A stretch of DNA of 64,000 bases, from assembly GCA_033297075.1 (NCBI GenBank), contig MU858176.1, forward strand, positions 47,677 through 111,676, given 5' to 3'. Shown in pieces: positions 22,461 through 34,047 of the stretch. Under the pieces are notes generated by a model. It was not told the origin of the DNA, searched no databases, and was given only the letters and a program-made list of their open reading frames with translations. This stretch comes from Rhypophila decipiens (taxonomy: Eukaryota; Ascomycota; Sordariomycetes; Sordariales; Naviculisporaceae). Every line of letters starts with the position of its first letter. Position 1 is the stretch's first letter. The translations under genes were made by a program, and so were the position numbers.

Positions 22461-25441
22461 CTAAAAACCAACACAATACCAATACCCACTCCAAAACCCC
22501 GTATCACACCCCCCCTCCGCCGCCAACACTGAATTCCACGTATACAACTCCCCAAGCGAAATCTCATTTCTTTCAGCAAACGCGCTACACCAGTCGCCAG
22601 ATTGCGCCTGCGCATAAGCCGAACACCCCATGATCGCGTTCCCTTCTTGCACCGGGGACGGGACGGTAACAGCCCTTACACCAACACAATATGCGCTGCC
22701 CAGCCAAAAGTTGGTCGCGCAGTCGCTTGACACAGCCGGGTTCAGAGCCAGGAACTGGGATAGTGTCAGGTCATAGAGGGCTGCGACGCTGGTGCAGGTA
22801 TTCCCCGAGACGATGAGGTGCCATTCGTTGCAGGTGCTTGGTTGGCCGGTGTGGGTTGGTCCTGGGGGAGTTGGTGCGGTGCTGGTACTACTGCTGGTCG
22901 TACTGGTAGAAGTGGCGGTGGTCGTAGTAGTTGTTGTTTGGCTCGTACCGACACAGTACGCGCTTCCGAGCCAGAAGTTGGTCGAGCAGTCGGCTGACAC
23001 TGCTGGGTTGAGGGCTAGGAACTGAGACGTAGTGAGTCCGTATTCGGTGGCGACCGTCGAGCAGGTATCGTCGGCAACGACGACGTGCCATTTGTTGCAG
23101 CTGGGAGGTTGGCCTGTGTGGGTTGGGCCTGGCGGGCCGGTTGTTGAGGTGGTGGTGGTGCTTGCCGCTGATGAGGTTGTGGTGATTGATGGCGAGGTGT
23201 AGTTTGCGTCGCGGATGCAGTATGCCATTTCTGTGTTTGCGTGGTAAGCTTGTTGTGAAGAGAAAAGGGGGAAAAGTGGGGAAAGTAAACAAAGGGAGTT
23301 CAGGGGTTACGTACCCGTCCAGAGCCCCGAGCAGTCGGCGCCGACTTCGGGGTTATACTCGTAGAATTGAGCGATGGTGAGTTCAAAGTAGAACAAGACG
23401 TCGTCGCTATATGTACAATGTCAGTAAATGAAGAGTGTGACTAAATGGCTATATATAGTCAAAACTTACCACACCCAGTCACTGGGCACGTCTCCCCACT
23501 GTAGACACGATTCAATGGCTCCGTCGCGGACAGGAAACTCAACGCCCTTGTCTGTAGGTCCTGTCAGTGGGTCTTGCTCATAGCGTCTCCCACAATAGCG
23601 GAATGCCGTGTCAAAGGTGCAGCTGGAGCTGGTGATGTTTGGAAGCGACGGATTCCACAGGGCAAGCTCGGTGTCGGAGACAGAGAACAGGGCGGCTGCA
23701 TACTGGCAGAGGTTGTCCCAGTCCGTGTCCGTCAAGACAGTGGCGTCTTGAATACTTGACCCATTGAAGTACAGGAAGCAGTCGTCTAATGACTCTAGGG
23801 CCAGCGGGAGCGGTGTTGGGAGGTCGGCGATCGGGCCGGTGCTGGTTGGTGCAGTTGAAATGGGAGTCAGAGTGGTAAATGGGATGGACGGTGTGACAGT
23901 TGGGGTTGCGCCCGGCCGACCCGAGTATGTGTTGACTATCATTTGTTAGTACATGACAAAAAAGGGGTTAGGGTTAAGGTTAGGGTTGGATGGAAGAGGT
24001 ACTGACTGTCACCAAAGGGTTCGACACAGTAGCTTTCCAATGCAAAGAGGTTTGTGCAGTTCTTGTTGATTCCCGGGTTGAGAAAGTAAAAATCGGGCAG
24101 GGATATGCCGAAACGCATGACAATGAGATTGCAGTACTCGTCCGGCTGCACTTGGTAGAAGCGCGCACAACGTGGGTTGGTTCCTTCGGCCAGATCGGTG
24201 GGAGCAGGAGCTGGTGTGGTGACTGGCTCTGGTGGAGTAGGATCGATATACTCGTCTCCGGGGGGCGAGACGCAGAGTTGGTAGCCCTCCATCTTTTCAA
24301 TGTTGTAGCAGCCGGCGTTGAGGACCTTGAATATTTGTCAGAACAGCATATCCAGCAGACTAAGATTATACTCACTACGTTCCAGGCCTTGAGCTGGACC
24401 TCGGTGATATTGGCGCTCTTGGCGATGCTGTGGCAGGTGGCGTTGGCGGGCACTGTGACCACCTCGCACTTGTTCTCGAGGCAGAGCGTCCCAGATGTCG
24501 GGAACTTGTCACACCATGCGGGGAGGCTGTTGTCCATGAGGAGCCATGCAGTGCCGATTCCTTGGGCCAAAGAAATTGACTGGCACGTGTCACCGGCTTG
24601 GATGGTGTATGTGGTTCCGTCGCATGATGGCGTCTCTGTCGGCAGGGGGGCCGTGGTTCTGGATTGGAAATTATCCGCGTCAGTATGGGTTGGCTCTTGA
24701 AGACATAGTCTCACTCACATTGTCACAGGGATTGTCGAGGTAGTCCGGGGCATGTTGGCGATACTGCAGCTTGCCGTTTTGGACTCGTAGATGGAGGCGC
24801 TCACAAGCGCAGGCCCGTCGAAATAGGGCACGGCTGCTTGCATTCTCAAGGCCTTGACGAAGCAGAGATCGCACTCGCTCGGGGCAGCTGTGCCATTTGC
24901 AACCACATCTGGCAGGAAGTTGCCGCGGCTGTCTGTTTTTATCCTGTTAGTACTAGTTGCTTGTTGGAGAGCATGGTCACTTACCCCCTGGGTCGGCAAT
25001 GCGTGCAGCGATGCCCGCCACCACGTTGCACCACCGCCCACTGTCTTGCAAGCAGGTTAATGCATAGTTGTATCTCATGATACTCGGAATGAGAGCCAAA
25101 GATTCGTCGCCCTCGTCGTCATAGCCTGACCACGTGTCGCCACCGCAGGCCGACACAACACTGCTCTCATAAGTGGCCAGTGCCGTCTCGCACTGGGATG
25201 TGCATGAGTCAATGAGCATGGACTGGTCGTAATAGTAGCCAGTCCAAAACTGGCCGACGAGGGCGTTGCACGACGAGATGTCGGCTGTGAGGACACTCAG
25301 GCAGCCCGCCGACAGGTTCTCGGGAGCCGTGTCGTTTGACAGAAACTGAGCTGCGAGTGCCGTTTGCCCGGCAATCAAGACACAAAGAAACCTGATTGTG
25401 GCCAGGCGCCATGATCTTGGACAGTATAAAGCGAGTGACAT
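22461..25441 (-). CDS. Secreted multi-LysM chitin-binding protein (seven exons, 866 aa)
   Basis: Exons 25441-24985, 24932-24719, 24658-24376, 24325-24007, 23935-23470, 23406-23315 and 23230-22461 join in phase through introns of 50-84 nt with good GT..AG signals. A signal peptide and a cysteine-rich N-domain are followed by about six LysM modules plus one degenerate module: YTIQAGDTCQSIS, VTVPANATCHSIA, YQVQPDEYCNLIV, a diverged copy ending in LWNPSLPN, one ending FYEYNPEV, and two near-identical copies ending FWLGSAYCVG, then a final copy (GELYTWNSV). LysM binds chitin or other N-acetylglucosamine polymers. Thr/Ser-rich linkers separate modules. It is divergent from the chitinase at 26523, a pairing known for subgroup-C chitinases and LysM genes in filamentous fungi, so co-regulation is likely. 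Confidence 0.88.
23964..23989 (+). repeat. interstitial telomere-like repeat inside an intron
   Basis: Four imperfect TTAGGG-type units (GGGGTTAGGGTTAAGGTT and onward) lie within the fourth intron of the LysM gene (23936-24006). Confidence 0.8.
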
Positions 25442-26522
25442 GGCAGCAGAGTGCCAGAGCTGGAGTCGATCAAGGTCGGGATGCTGCTGCTCAGGCTCAG
25501 AGCGTATAGACTCGACAAATCTCGAGGAGGGGTAGAGAGCAAGAATCAGGGGGTGCCTTTTCTGAGCGAGGGATCAAGGTCAGTAATACTTGGTAGCTGG
25601 ACGTGACTTGGTGGACTCATTTCATACCGTCAAGTTCCATCCAAGTGGCCGCGGAGAAGGCAGTCAGCCATCTCGACAGGGGTCTGCGAATGGAATCGTG
25701 GACGTGCTCTCTCATGTCATCCATGGTTCCAGACTAGCTCCTCTACAGCAACCGCTGAGACGTAAACGAGGTCCAGTCTCATCACGTCCGACACCGCACA
25801 TTGTCAGACTTGTTTTATTGACCGATTTATTGATTCAATAATTTCATGGGAAATTGCCATGTTTCTCGATTTCGTCAAGGTGACCCGATACCGCAAACGA
25901 GGTACGGAGTGGGTGTGCTGTTAATGCCATTTAAAGGGGTAAACAACCTTTGGTAACCAGGCTGCTGCTGACGGTTTTGCCAAGCCATTACACACCAGAT
26001 GGGCTCTCAGTCAGCACCACACCCTTCATGGGTCTTGGCAGTTAGTCATTCAGTGCACTAAACCTGTTCCTATTCTCACCAGCATCCCAACGTCACATCG
26101 GGCGGCAATTCTCGATGCTTAAATTGGATGAGGCTGACAAGTGGTATGGGGTGTAGTGTGCGGAGTGCAGGTCCCTGCCGAGACGAGGTCCAACCGCGAA
26201 AGCAATCACTGGTAGCTTGATCAAACCACAAGGCAAATATCTGCGCCGATTCGGAGTTTGAAAGTTCCTCGTAGATCGCGGGGTCAAAAACAGACCAGAC
26301 CCAAAAGAGCACAACCTTGATTCTATATGGGTGGTACCTGTCCGGACCAGGAACACCCAGTTCATTCATATGTAAGGGACAGCTTCTTGGTCTCCTGGCT
26401 ATCTTGTGAGCTTTCAGTCCAGCACTAGTCTGCCTGTGCCCTCGTCCACCCTCGTTTTGAACCCACGTTCTTGCCATACTCTCTCTGTCTCGGGTGTCTT
26501 TTCAGGACCACCGTCCACCATC
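25442..26522. promoter_or_regulatory. divergent promoter of LysM and chitinase genes
   Basis: About 1.08 kb between the start codons of the LysM protein and the chitinase. It must carry both promoters. No specific binding site is asserted. Confidence 0.5.
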
Positions 26523-29500
26523 ATGATATCCCCACCGCCACTCATTCTCTCCACGCTCTTTTTTTTGTTGTTGTTTCCTTTGAGCTCCTCTCGCTTTGCC
26601 CTGGCTCATCCCCGTCACGGGGTTGGGGGCGCCCACTCAATATCCAACCAGCACCACCACACTCTCTTTGCCCGAGACAAGGCAGACCAGCCAATCTGTC
26701 GAGAGCCTACAAAGTAAGGAGAGCTCCAAATATATGACATCAACGCGAGACTGACGTGCTCAACAGCCCTTTTGACTTTTCGGCCAAGGTCCGCCGCCAT
26801 GAAGAACTGCCTGTTTGCGAGGCAGCCCAATCGTCGCTTGCCGCCATGTCGGAGGCTTCCCTGATGGCCAGAGCAGTTCCGGTTGAAGACTACACCTGTG
26901 GTCCCAACAAACCGTGCAGCAATGGTTTGACCTCCCTTCTGACGGTCATCTACTTTGGCCCTGTGCTAACTTGGCGTGTTCACTGTCTAGGAGCCTGCTG
27001 CCCCAAGGAGGGCGGCAACTGCATGTACGGCCCCGCGGCCTGTGGTACCACGGGCACAAGTCCCAACGACGTGTGCTGGTCCAACTGCAATGCCAAGGCA
27101 GAGTGCGGTCGGTTTGCTGACCCGCCAGGCAAGACCTGTCCCCTGAATGTGGTGCGTGCTTTTGCCTTTTTTCTCTGCTCGTGTCAAGCCAAGACAATGC
27201 CGTTAACAACTCCTTTCAAGTGCTGCTCCCAATGGGGTTTCTGCGGGAGCACAGCCGACTTTTGCAAGATGGACCCTGGTGGCGACCCCGAAAAGAGCTG
27301 TCAGAGCAACTGTGCCCAGCCCGGGCCTACCAACAAGGACGGCAATGTCCAGAAGCGAGTCATCGGCTACTACGAGGCCTGGAACGTCGAGTCGGCCTGT
27401 GCCGGCATGAGCTTCAAGCAGATCCCCGCTGGTGGTCTCACACATGCCTACTTCTCGTTTGCCTTTGTCACCAGCGGCGACTTCAAGATTGTGCCTATGC
27501 CGGGCATGGACGCCAAGCTCTTCTCCGACTTTACGGCAATCAAGAGCCGCAACTCTGGCCTCAAGGCCGTCATCGCCATCGGCGGCTGGACACACAACGA
27601 CCCTGGCCCGTATCAGATGGTCTTTAGCGACATGGTCTCCACAGCGGCCAACCGTCGGCTGTTTATCGCCAATCTATTTTCCTTCATGCGCAAGTACGGC
27701 TTTGACGGCGCCGACTTCGACTGGGAATATCCCGGCGCGCCGGACCGAGGAGGCCGTCCCGACGACGGCAAGAACTTTAGACAGTTCTTCAAAGAACTGG
27801 ACGAGGCCAACCGCCAACAGCCGTACAAATACGTCGTCTCCTTCACCATCCCCACCAGCTACTGGTACCTCCGCCACTTTGATCTGAACCTCTGGGACTA
27901 TGTCGACTTTGTCAACGTCATGAGCTACGACTTGCACGGAGTCTGGGATGCCGAGAACCCCATCGGAGCCAACATCTTTGCCCACTCCAACCTGACCGAG
28001 ATCAAGGACGCCATGAACCTACTCTGGCGCAACAATGTGCCGGCCAACAAAGTCAACCTCGGCCTGGGCTTCTACGGCCGCAGCTTTACCTTGACCAACC
28101 CGCAGTGCAACAAGCCCGGCTGTGGATTCAGGGGCGGTGCTGACCCAGGAGCCTGCAGCGCAAACTCGGGCACGCTCACATACCGCGAGATCCAGAACAT
28201 CATCAAGACGCACAAGCTGACGCCGGTCCACGACAGTGTGGCGGCCGTCAAGTACATCACGTGGAATCAGAACCAGTGGGTGTCGTACGACGACGCCGAG
28301 ACCTTTAAGCAGAAGATCGACTGGGCCAACAATGAGGGTTTGTCTGGCCTGTTGATCTGGGCCATTGACCAAGACACGGCCGATCTCGAAGCCCTGGGCG
28401 GCGTCTTGGCACCCCAGAGCGTGCGGGCACTGTCGTTGCTAGCCGACAAGTCATCCTACTGGGACGACGTCAACGTTCCGGACTGTTATGTCACGGGCTG
28501 TGGTGGATCTTGCAACCCGGGTTTCATTTCCGTCACGTCGCAGCCATGCGGCAGCGCTAGGCCCGTAAACAGGCATTCCTCTGAGCGAGACAGCCAGCTG
28601 TGCTGTCCCGTGACAAGCGCCCCGGATCCAAAGACATGCCGATGGCGAGGCACGCCGCACCTGTGCAACGGACACTGCCAGCCGGGCGAGATCACTATGC
28701 AGCTCAACAAATGGGGTGACGGGAGGTACTGCGAGTCAGGCAACCAAGCCTACTGCTGCGACAGTCCACTGGCCAAGAGTCAACAATGCTACTGGAAGAA
28801 TTCAGCCTGCAACTCGGGGGACACAGCCATGACGTATGAGCGTGTTGCCGGGTTATGGGGCTGGGCTTTCAACTACTACTGCTGCCCACCCGACGACGCA
28901 GCGGAGTGGACCAACTGTCAGTGGTACGGACGGCCGGGCAACTGCGACGACAATCACTGCGACAATGGCAGGCAGGTCCAGCTTACCGGGAGCAAGTTCG
29001 GCGAGGGCAAGAGCTGCTCGCCGCGGCTCGAGAGGGAGCGAGTTTTCTGTTGCGAACCTGTCAAGGGCAAGCCTGCTTTCAGCCCCGTTTCGCTGGAGAA
29101 GCTGTTCCCCAACCCGCCCACGGGCGGCAACGTCGACACCGAGTTTGAACTCTTGACTGACGACACCTGGGGCAGCGGTAGCAGCAAGAATGGCAACGAT
29201 GAGGACCCCAATGACGCCTCTTTCAGCTTTGTCGTCCTGACGTCGCCCGATGAACTGCAAGTATCCCTCGACAAGCGCGACGGGTCTCATTGGGAGCTGT
29301 TTAACTGCACTGATACTCAGTCTGAAGAAGCCCAGACCATCCAGATGATCTGCACTGACAGCTCCGAGAACAGCAACTGCAACAAAATCCACCTCGGCCA
29401 CGGTGTCCCCGGGACCATCCTGGAGATGCCAAGTGGCTGCGGGCCCGGCAGGTACGCCGTGGCAAAGGCCTTCTCGACGGCCAAGCACCAGATCCTGCCC

Positions 29501-32229
29501 CGCAGCCTTGCGCACCTCGAGGGGAGGAGCAACAAACCAGTGATTTATGATTTGACGTTCGACTACAACTTTGCGAGAGTCCCACGCGACTTGGGCAACA
29601 CGCAGATGCGCATCGACTTTAGCAACCAGCCTGGCTATTGGTACGTTGTGACACTTGTTTACTTGCCCCTTTCATCTGTGTACTAACTGCCGGTTGCAGG
29701 GACCAAGTAGTCGCTTCTGCCGCAAAAAAGAAGAAGAAGAAGAGAAAGAGATCTCTCGACGACGTGGGCGGCAACCACAAGCGCTGGCTGGAGGAGGAAT
29801 GGCGGGATGACCACCATTTCGCCGGCCTCAGCAGCCGTGCGGAGCTGCACGAGCGCTGGTTCGGATCCGACATCCTCGCATGGATCAACCGCATGCTGAA
29901 CCCGACAGTCACAAAGACGTACCGGCACAAGTACGAGGAGACATTCCAGCTCAACTTCATCGAGGAGCGCTGGTCGTGCCCGGGCCGCGAGGGTCACATG
30001 CTGGTCCACGCCGACACCAAAGTCACGGTCGAATCGAGCTTCGGCTTCACCCTCATCGCCAAGAAGCTGTTCCCGCTCGAGATCGACTCGTTTCTGGTCT
30101 TCAACAACAAGGGCGAGGTCCTCTGCACTTTTACCCTGGACGTGCTAGCCCAGTTCCGCTACGACACGGGCGAGAGGAACATTGTGCCTCCGATTGGGTT
30201 TCCCGGCGCAAGCCTCAACGTCCCGGGCATCGTCACCATCGGCCCGGCGTTGAACCTGCGAGGCCGCATCGAGGCTGGCGTCACGCTGGCCGCCGAGGTT
30301 AATGCTCGTCTGGACGTGGTAAGCTGGGAGTACGAGTACCGCCTGCCCAAAGTCGTCGACCCGGTCACGCCCGACACTCCGAACCAGGGCCGGACGGGCG
30401 ATCAACGTGCCACGGGGCCGCCGAAATTCTATGCCGGCGTCTCGGCCCGCGGTGACGCAAAGGTTCACCTGATTGCCGCTTTGCAGTTTGGCGTCAAGTT
30501 CAACGACCAATTCCACTTGCCCGAGATCACGGCAGAGGTCGGTGTTGATGGTTGGGTCGGAGTAAACCTTGCGGCCGGCGTCAGCACCCAGGGGCCACAG
30601 TGCCCCTTTCGCTGGGGAGTCCAGGCTGGCGCCGACGTTTTTGCAGAGGCCAAGGGCGGCAACTGGGGAACTGGCAGAGTGGGACTCCCTGGTCCTGGCG
30701 TCTACAATATCTTCCAAAGTACCTGTGCCAACTTGCTGCCAGGAGGTTCCAGCGCGAGGCGAGATCTGCTGGCCCTGCCAATGGACGATGCAACGCTTGA
30801 TGACAACAACGACAATGCAACAATGCCGCTGCCGCTCTCCAAAAGACTCATCTCGACGCCTGCCATGATCCACGTCCCGGCTGGCAGTCTCATCTGCCCT
30901 TCAGCTGGGAGCACCGGCGGAGGTACCGCTTGTTCACAGCTCAAGGGCTGGGACAATGACGTTGCCGCCGCCATCGATGACGACTACTCCAGCGTCGTCT
31001 ACCCGCCTGATATGAAGAAGCGACACTTCGACCATGATGCCAACATGGACGATGGCGCTTCCACAGACAATCACAACCGCACGAACAATCTTTCGGCTCG
31101 ATCATCCTCCTCTTCCCACAGCCTCGTTCGGCGCGCGGGCCGGGAGTTGACGTGTTGCAGCAATCTGCGTCTCAAAGCACCGAATTATCCCGCAAGCACC
31201 GCACTTTCAGTACGTACCCACCTTGCGTTCATGACAAACTATTCACTTTTCAAGAGACAGAAACACTAACACACGATATTCAAACAACAGACCGGACACA
31301 CCCCCCTCTGGTTCGACTTCACCGACCCCACCAACTGCAACAATTTCGCCTTTGGCACCCAAGCCGCGACCAATCCGAACCGGCGACCAGTCAGCGCATT
31401 CGCGACCGAGCACATCCTAGAGCTGCAAATGATCCCCCAGTTCTTTGATAAGCTCAGCACCGACCTTGGCCAGACTATAAACGCCTTCAAGCCCGACAGG
31501 GTAGCGGGATCGAAAACGAACCTCTGCACAGCACTCAAAGAGCTCTGGACGTCTGGCCGCGCCGCGACCTCACGCCTCAACATCGCCGACACCGGCGGCG
31601 CCCACGAGGGCTACCCGGTCCAGCTGGTCCTCCCCGTCCTTCCCGGAAACGGCAACTTCCTGAACGAACTCGTCCTCCTCGAATCAGAAGTCAACGGCGC
31701 AAAGGCCCTCATGTTCAGCACCAACAACGCAGCAGTCATTACCAAACTCCAAGCAGCAATGGTATCCGACCCCAACTCGGCCCTCAAGAACCTCAAGAAC
31801 TTTTACGGCGCCCTGCTCTACCTCGATAACACCCAGGTCCGCAACATCCTCATCACCCAAAGCGGCAGAATCCGCACCCGGCTGCAAAACCTCGACACGG
31901 TCTGGATGCCAACTTTTACCAAGCAGACAATATCCCCAGGCGGTGCCGTCAGGAACTGGGGAAACTGGCAGCCCAAGGATCTGGCGGGGAGCTGGACGAC
32001 GTTTATCAGGAGCAGGACACTTTTGGCACGAAACAAGGCCATCACGCACATTGAGAATACGCTGGTTGATCTTGAGAGTTCGTACGCGAATCAGGACATT
32101 AGGAACGACGCGTTCAGGACGCCGCTGAGCGATGATTACGCTGAGGATCGGGTCTTGATTGGCAAGATTGATGCGTTTCGGAATTCGTTTAATACGTACA
32201 AGGCGGTGGTTTGGACGAATCCTTTGTAA
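26523..32229 (+). CDS. Killer-toxin-like subgroup-C chitinase (CBM18-GH18, six exons, 1,792 aa)
   Basis: Exons 26523-26713, 26767-26924, 26991-27151, 27221-29640, 29700-31209 and 31291-32229 keep one frame. A signal peptide (MISPPPLILSTLFFLLLFP..) is followed by a hevein-type CBM18 split by two in-frame introns (GACCPKEGGNC, CCSQWGFCGSTADFC). The GH18 domain contains FDGADFDWEYP at about residues 330-340, matching catalytic DxxDxDxE, and ends near 575. Repeated cysteine-rich modules follow (CRWRGTPHLCNGHC, CQWYGRPGNCDDNHC). Then come a lysine run ending RKRS near 985-992 (a possible Kex2 site), and a long C-terminal region ending in a helical module with LVLLESEVNGAKA. The enzyme hydrolyses chitin at the wall or outside the cell. 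The family relates to the chitinase subunit of yeast killer toxins. Confidence 0.9.
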
Positions 32230-32545
32230 GGTAGTTAACTTGTATAGCTTTTCACGGGATGGTACTCTGTAGCAGTGGTGCAGTTTACTGGAGACCGCTC
32301 GGGTCAGTGAAGTTGGTTTGCGATGGTTACCTTGATCAGTTGGGACATTGCAAGGGTTCATACTGTATCTAGAACCAACAATAGGCTAAACTGCTACCTG
32401 ATCTCGCCTCTTGATGCCTCTGACCGAGTATATAGGTCAATTTGAAGCTGTAGACTTGACGCTGCTTACTCACATTCACATATTCGCCCCAATGTCGAGA
32501 CTTCACGCCCCACGGCAATGAAATAGCCCTGGAGTCTTCCATGTC
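32230..32545. other. intergenic, nothing recognised
   Basis: 316 nt downstream of the chitinase. No feature supported. Confidence 0.35.
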
Positions 32546-33259
32546 ATGGGACTTCAGTCACATTCCATCCATAACTCAAACGACAAGAATAAGATCGAGG
32601 ACATTGTGTCTCCATCAAAAGCGATCAACACCGGCGGGGCGCATGCATTCCACGGCGACATCATGAGCTACATAATACACCGACAGGGACAAAGAAACAA
32701 AATGCCAGGTTATTATCTCTCTGACTCCGCACCCGCATCGTATGAGACCTTGTTCGCTTTAACCATTGCGAATTCTAACTGGCTAAAACAAAACATCACC
32801 GCCCAGACGGTCATCCAGAAATGGACATGGTCCGAGACCTTTTACGTGCAATGGTCGGCCTTGCTCCCGGCCATCCTGATCGTGCTGTATTGCATCTGTG
32901 GGTTTCTATACATGGGCAAGGTCCATAGACGCTCTCTGCTCCCTCTTGCACCTGAGCCCCTGATGAACTCGCTCGCGTTTCTTTACCAGAGTACCCTCGT
33001 CGACAAGCTAGAAGGTATCGAATCCCCCGAGAAGCTCTCGCTGGATGCTCTTCACCAAAAGGTTGAAGATCTCGGGCATAGTTATGTCTTGGGGAGATAT
33101 CGAGATGACCCTGATCGAGGACGCCATGAGCAGTTTGGGATAGATGTCCCCGAGGAGTTTGACACATTCGACCAGAGTGATGAGATTGAAGAGCAAGACT
33201 GTCCGCCTCGACCGGAGCAAGAGGCGAACGACTCGGCAGCTGCTGAGACTACGCAGTAG
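32546..33259 (+). CDS. Single-pass membrane protein, hypothetical
   Basis: A 237-residue open frame. One strong transmembrane segment (ALLPAILIVLYCICGFLYMG, around 110-130) is followed by a basic stop-transfer stretch (KVHRRS). A cytosolic-type tail has GRYRDDPDRGRHEQFG and a very acidic, Gln/Glu-rich end. The layout resembles the C-terminal piece of larger fungal membrane proteins. It may be a remnant or a separate short gene. A later ATG at 32664 (MSYIIHRQG) is an alternative start. Position just downstream of the chitinase in the same direction suggests no functional link by itself. Confidence 0.5.
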   Translation: MGLQSHSIHNSNDKNKIEDIVSPSKAINTGGAHAFHGDIMSYIIHRQGQRNKMPGYYLSDSAPASYETLFALTIANSNWLKQNITAQTVIQKWTWSETFYVQWSALLPAILIVLYCICGFLYMGKVHRRSLLPLAPEPLMNSLAFLYQSTLVDKLEGIESPEKLSLDALHQKVEDLGHSYVLGRYRDDPDRGRHEQFGIDVPEEFDTFDQSDEIEEQDCPPRPEQEANDSAAAETTQ

Positions 33260-34047
33260 TAGTAATAGGGAAGAGCGCCCGATACGGAGTAAAAATAGCC
33301 TTCCTTGCGCGTCAGGGGGCGGCCGTTTTACACCCTCGTGCATTCACTCCAACGCGAACATCCGAGGGTTAGGGTTTGTAGCCGTTACCCCAGAAACCAA
33401 AACTGACGTTTGCCGGTGCCGGGACTTTGAAGGCTTTTTCTGATGGAAACACATCTCTGCTTTGAAACAGCGGTGTAAATGTCAAAGACGCAATCAAAAC
33501 TTCTGCCATCGTATGATGTGATTACGTATCCATATCGGCTTCCCGGCACAGGCTCGCACAGCTGAGCGCTGACTGCTGAGCCTCAACGAACAAGCGTGGC
33601 GAAGAGGGGGGATCCACCAAGCTGGATCACCCTGCGACGAATTGATGACCAACCGATGCAGGTTTAGTCCCCGCCTCTCCGGGTCCGGCCCGTTCTAGCG
33701 GCGCCGAGCGGTGGGTCCGCGGGTAACGCCGTCTCCATCCGGTCTCCAACCGAGTCATGGCCACGCCGCCACGACGCCTGGGACCCCTCTTGGCGGCGTT
33801 ACAGCCACCCTCAGGTCATTGACTGTTTCCACTTGTTTCGAGATGATCCGAGGTCGATGCGTGCTATTTTGAGCCATGTCATGATGCGTATATATCTCAA
33901 CACCGAAGCAGTTGATTGACTTTTTGTTTCGTTTCCGAGCACATCATCAAACGAACGTCTTCACAAACAAACCAAACACCCCTCTTTTGTTCACGTTGCA
34001 ATTCAATTCGTATCCGCCCTTTCACATCCAACACAACCACAACCACA
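33260..34047. other. intergenic with GC-rich block and short telomere-like motif
   Basis: 788 nt. A GAGGGTTAGGGTTT motif lies at about 33364-33377. A markedly GC/CpG-rich stretch spans 33655-33790 (CGGCGCCGAGCGG etc.) and probably belongs to the promoter of the CVNH-LysM gene. Confidence 0.45.

Noticed and set aside
33655..33790. CpG-rich block as a possible RNA gene
   Set aside because: No stem-loop architecture or known RNA motif seen. Treated as promoter composition.
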